Origin: an uncultured Flavobacteriales bacterium
Lineage (GTDB): Bacteria > Bacteroidota > Bacteroidia > Flavobacteriales_D > Sanyastnellaceae
NCBI GenBank assembly: GCA_905478325.1
Contig: CAJQIB010000028.1
Span: 1-64,000, forward strand
DNA length: 64,000 bases
Direction of reading: 5' to 3'
Shown here: piece after piece, positions 63,301 through 64,000 of the stretch
Layout of the letters: each line of letters starts with the position of its first letter
How positions within the stretch are numbered: position 1 is the stretch's first letter
The notes under the pieces: model-generated
Told to the model about the DNA's origin: nothing
Databases searched by the model: none
The model's input: the letters and a program-made list of their open reading frames with translations, nothing else
Made by a program: the position numbers and the translations under genes

Positions 63301-63795
63301 GGTGAAAAGGGGAAGTCAGGGAAAGACGGGAAACAACAGCGACAATTAAGCAAACAACTGGCTCAAATGGCTGCGCAACAAGCTGCTCTGAGGCAAATGG
63401 CTGAGCGAAAATCTCAAGAGCTCAATGAGGACGGTTCTAGCGATGGAGAACAGTTGGGTAACATTGCGAAGGAAATGGAGGAGTTGGAGCGCGACTTGGT
63501 CAACCGAGATGTTACTCTTGAAACCATGGCTCGACAACAAGATTTAATGGTTCGCTTGCTCGAAGCAGAAACCGCTGAGCGTACGCGGGGCGAAGATGAC
63601 AAGCGAAAATCACGTACAGGCAATCAAAACTTAAGCGAAGAGCCTTCTCAACTGATTGATTATCTGAAGCTTAAAAACAATGAACTTGAATTGTTACGAA
63701 CAGTTCCCCTTGAATTGGATTCCTATTATCGTGACCGAGTCAATGAATATTTCAATAATTTGGACGTCACGACCCCAGAATTGAATCCGCGGTAA
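60370..63795 (+). CDS. DUF4175-like membrane protein with long coiled coil
   Basis: The 1141-residue protein has two N-terminal membrane helices (about 25-75, GVFFGGGVLLGSGLFLFLLEYFG and TLFFWGLVIGGVGVLSRYILWPL), a third near 165-190 (YIWYALPPILVIAVIWSL), and then a beta-rich periplasm-like region (about 200-520). The second half (about 525-1090) is dominated by Glu, Gln and Lys heptads (MEALSRQLREDDE..., EEMQQMAEQMEAMMQQEKEEALEED), a very long coiled coil, with a Gly/Pro/Lys-rich break around 945-965. This matches the DUF4175-type proteins of Bacteroidota, whose function is unknown to me. I chose the ATG at 60370 because an upstream in-frame start at 60343 precedes the promoter box. Confidence 0.8.
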   Translation: MGSPSLLIQKLDVFIRKYYLNRLIRGVFFGGGVLLGSGLFLFLLEYFGNFGIAGRTLFFWGLVIGGVGVLSRYILWPLLQWARISKGLTYEQASGLVGEHFPEISDRLLNTLQLQQQLEGSIAQNVDTSLLQASIEERTEALQPFSFQQAVHWRDSISYIWYALPPILVIAVIWSLRPEMVQEPAQRILAHRQDFVPAAPFHFQLITDPLQVPVASSFTVEFEVVGSSVPEVVFLESNGNRFRMERLNDRQFAHTFPVVRTSLDFRCTAAGVNSDVFTLEALPVPTLLSLNVKTTAPNYTGRGIENWEDVGNLRVPEGTLIQWQVRCKDTESVRMRLGDEAIEMDRQAASTFSFQQRFTDSSPYWLVPSNDFVGSTDSLRYLIQVIPDLHPSIRVNESLDSLARSTRRFSGEVRDDYGFSRLRLAYQWTKIAPRNEEELADKSSALSSGEVVYIPLEEPSGTVDRFYFEWSVLDLGITEGDAVEYWFEVWDNDGINGAKMARSSTMIFSPPSQEEVREERDASSADIQSKMESAREEAVLLREEMEALSRQLREDDELDWKDERAIEEFMKRQEALQKQLDELQQANEQKDDRANEFTPEEERLLEKQEQLQELMEQVMSDELKQLYEEMQRLMEEMDPDVLDEIQDQLESMEVDQESLEKELDRALEQFKQLEYEVKMEEALDDLKELAEKQAELAEETRNESTPSDSLKAQQDSLNQAFEELKKELDELDKANEELENPNATMDRSEENESIEEKMSDSSEQLDQDKKKKASENQQDAAEEMQQMAEQMEAMMQQEKEEALEEDMDALRALLENIISLSFDEEGVMELLRRTNTDDPLYITYGQTQRRLKDDARMVEDSLFALSLRITQLAPAVNREIGLINHHMDDALAIFGERLTAEINSNQQYVMTSFNNLALMLDDALQQMQQSMSESKPGSGNCEKPGGNGKPKPSPSAGDMKKMQKALGEQLEKMKESMGEKGKSGKDGKQQRQLSKQLAQMAAQQAALRQMAERKSQELNEDGSSDGEQLGNIAKEMEELERDLVNRDVTLETMARQQDLMVRLLEAETAERTRGEDDKRKSRTGNQNLSEEPSQLIDYLKLKNNELELLRTVPLELDSYYRDRVNEYFNNLDVTTPELNPR

Positions 63796-63809
63796 CAATC
63801 TTTGGAACC

Positions 63810-64000
63810 ATGACCGAAACCATGCAACAACTGCAATTCCACTCTCAACCCGAAAACATTGCTGTAATCGAGCGATTGATTGATGAAATCCGAGACGGAC
63901 AATCCTTTCAAGAGGAGTGTTACGGAGATGTTCTCATCGCGATGACAGAAGGCGTCAACAATGCCATTGTCCACGGAAACCGTTTGGATGCGACGAAACT
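63810..64000 (+). CDS. Anti-sigma-type serine/threonine kinase-like ATPase, 5' fragment
   Basis: The frame opens at 63810 and runs off the window after about 63 codons. The visible part, with ENIAVIERLIDEIRDG and CYGDVLIAMTEGVNNAIVHGN, has the N-box of GHKL ATPases of the RsbW/SpoIIAB type (an Asn-Asn-Ala-Ile-x-His-Gly-Asn motif). Such proteins bind ATP and inhibit sigma or anti-anti-sigma factors. It begins 14 nt after the DUF4175-like gene, and AATCTTTG ends 5 nt before its ATG, so it may have its own leaderless start as well as operon readthrough. Confidence 0.8.
   Translation, partial: MTETMQQLQFHSQPENIAVIERLIDEIRDGQSFQEECYGDVLIAMTEGVNNAIVHGNRLDATK

Overview
The window is about 64 kb of dense bacterial chromosome from a member of the Bacteroidota, most likely Flavobacteriales-like. 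The evidence for this is several type IX secretion (T9SS) cargo proteins with type A or type B (gliding-motility-associated) C-terminal domains, a PorP/SprF protein, a fused MurF-alanine racemase, a PurF and a urocanase of the Bacteroidota type, and promoters of the form TAnnTTTG. Base composition is close to balanced. No gene-free stretch exceeds about 180 bases. I see no CRISPR array, rRNA, phage, integrase or transposase. The only RNA gene found is a tRNA-Leu(CAA).

Layout. 1-5 kb: a 3' gene fragment, an exported Mn-type superoxide dismutase, an AsmA-like protein, an unrecognised acidic protein and rsmI. 5-10 kb: radA behind a 1214-residue T9SS adhesin. 10-19 kb: lepA, rlmN, a LytTR response regulator, then a minus-strand run of TonB receptor, sugar-phosphate isomerase-like protein, lipB and a serine-hydrolase. 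19-28 kb: lysS, a SufT-like protein and dxr, facing frr, pyrH, tsf, rpsB, rpsI and rplM, then a two-gene envelope unit (lipoprotein plus beta-barrel with a lamin-tail domain). 28-38 kb: tdk and murF-alr, facing a TetR-TolC-MFP-RND efflux operon. 38-44 kb: hutU coupled to a 53-residue cysteine-rich protein, a PLP desulfhydrase/deaminase-like gene, purF and a T9SS protein. 44-49 kb: tRNA-Leu, typA, then an AT-richer island with a GT2 glycosyltransferase, a methyltransferase and two LicD-family proteins. 49-55 kb: a tightly overlapping operon of biotin carrier, T9SS type B protein, PorP/SprF and histidine kinase, then hemW and an EamA transporter. 55-64 kb: an exported endonuclease/exonuclease/phosphatase-family protein, convergent with a large lamin-tail/PKD T9SS protein, then a DUF4175-like coiled-coil protein and the start of an anti-sigma-type ATPase.

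How the parts fit. Much of the window is housekeeping: translation (lepA, lysS, tsf, rpsB, rpsI, rplM, frr, typA), RNA modification (rsmI, rlmN), isoprenoid, purine and cofactor synthesis (dxr, purF, lipB, hemW) and wall precursors (murF-alr). Interspersed is a large cell-surface programme (T9SS cargo, PorP/SprF, TonB receptor, efflux, glycan decoration).

The observations I rate highest are: (1) a recurring TAnnTTTG box ending only 4-8 nt before the start codon, which suggests leaderless or nearly leaderless mRNAs; (2) the LicD/LicD/methyltransferase/glycosyltransferase island; (3) a hidden 53-codon gene translationally coupled to hutU; (4) an exported nuclease-like protein facing a lamin-tail/OB-like T9SS protein that carries two 114-residue tandem repeats. 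No wholly new system is proven by the sequence alone.
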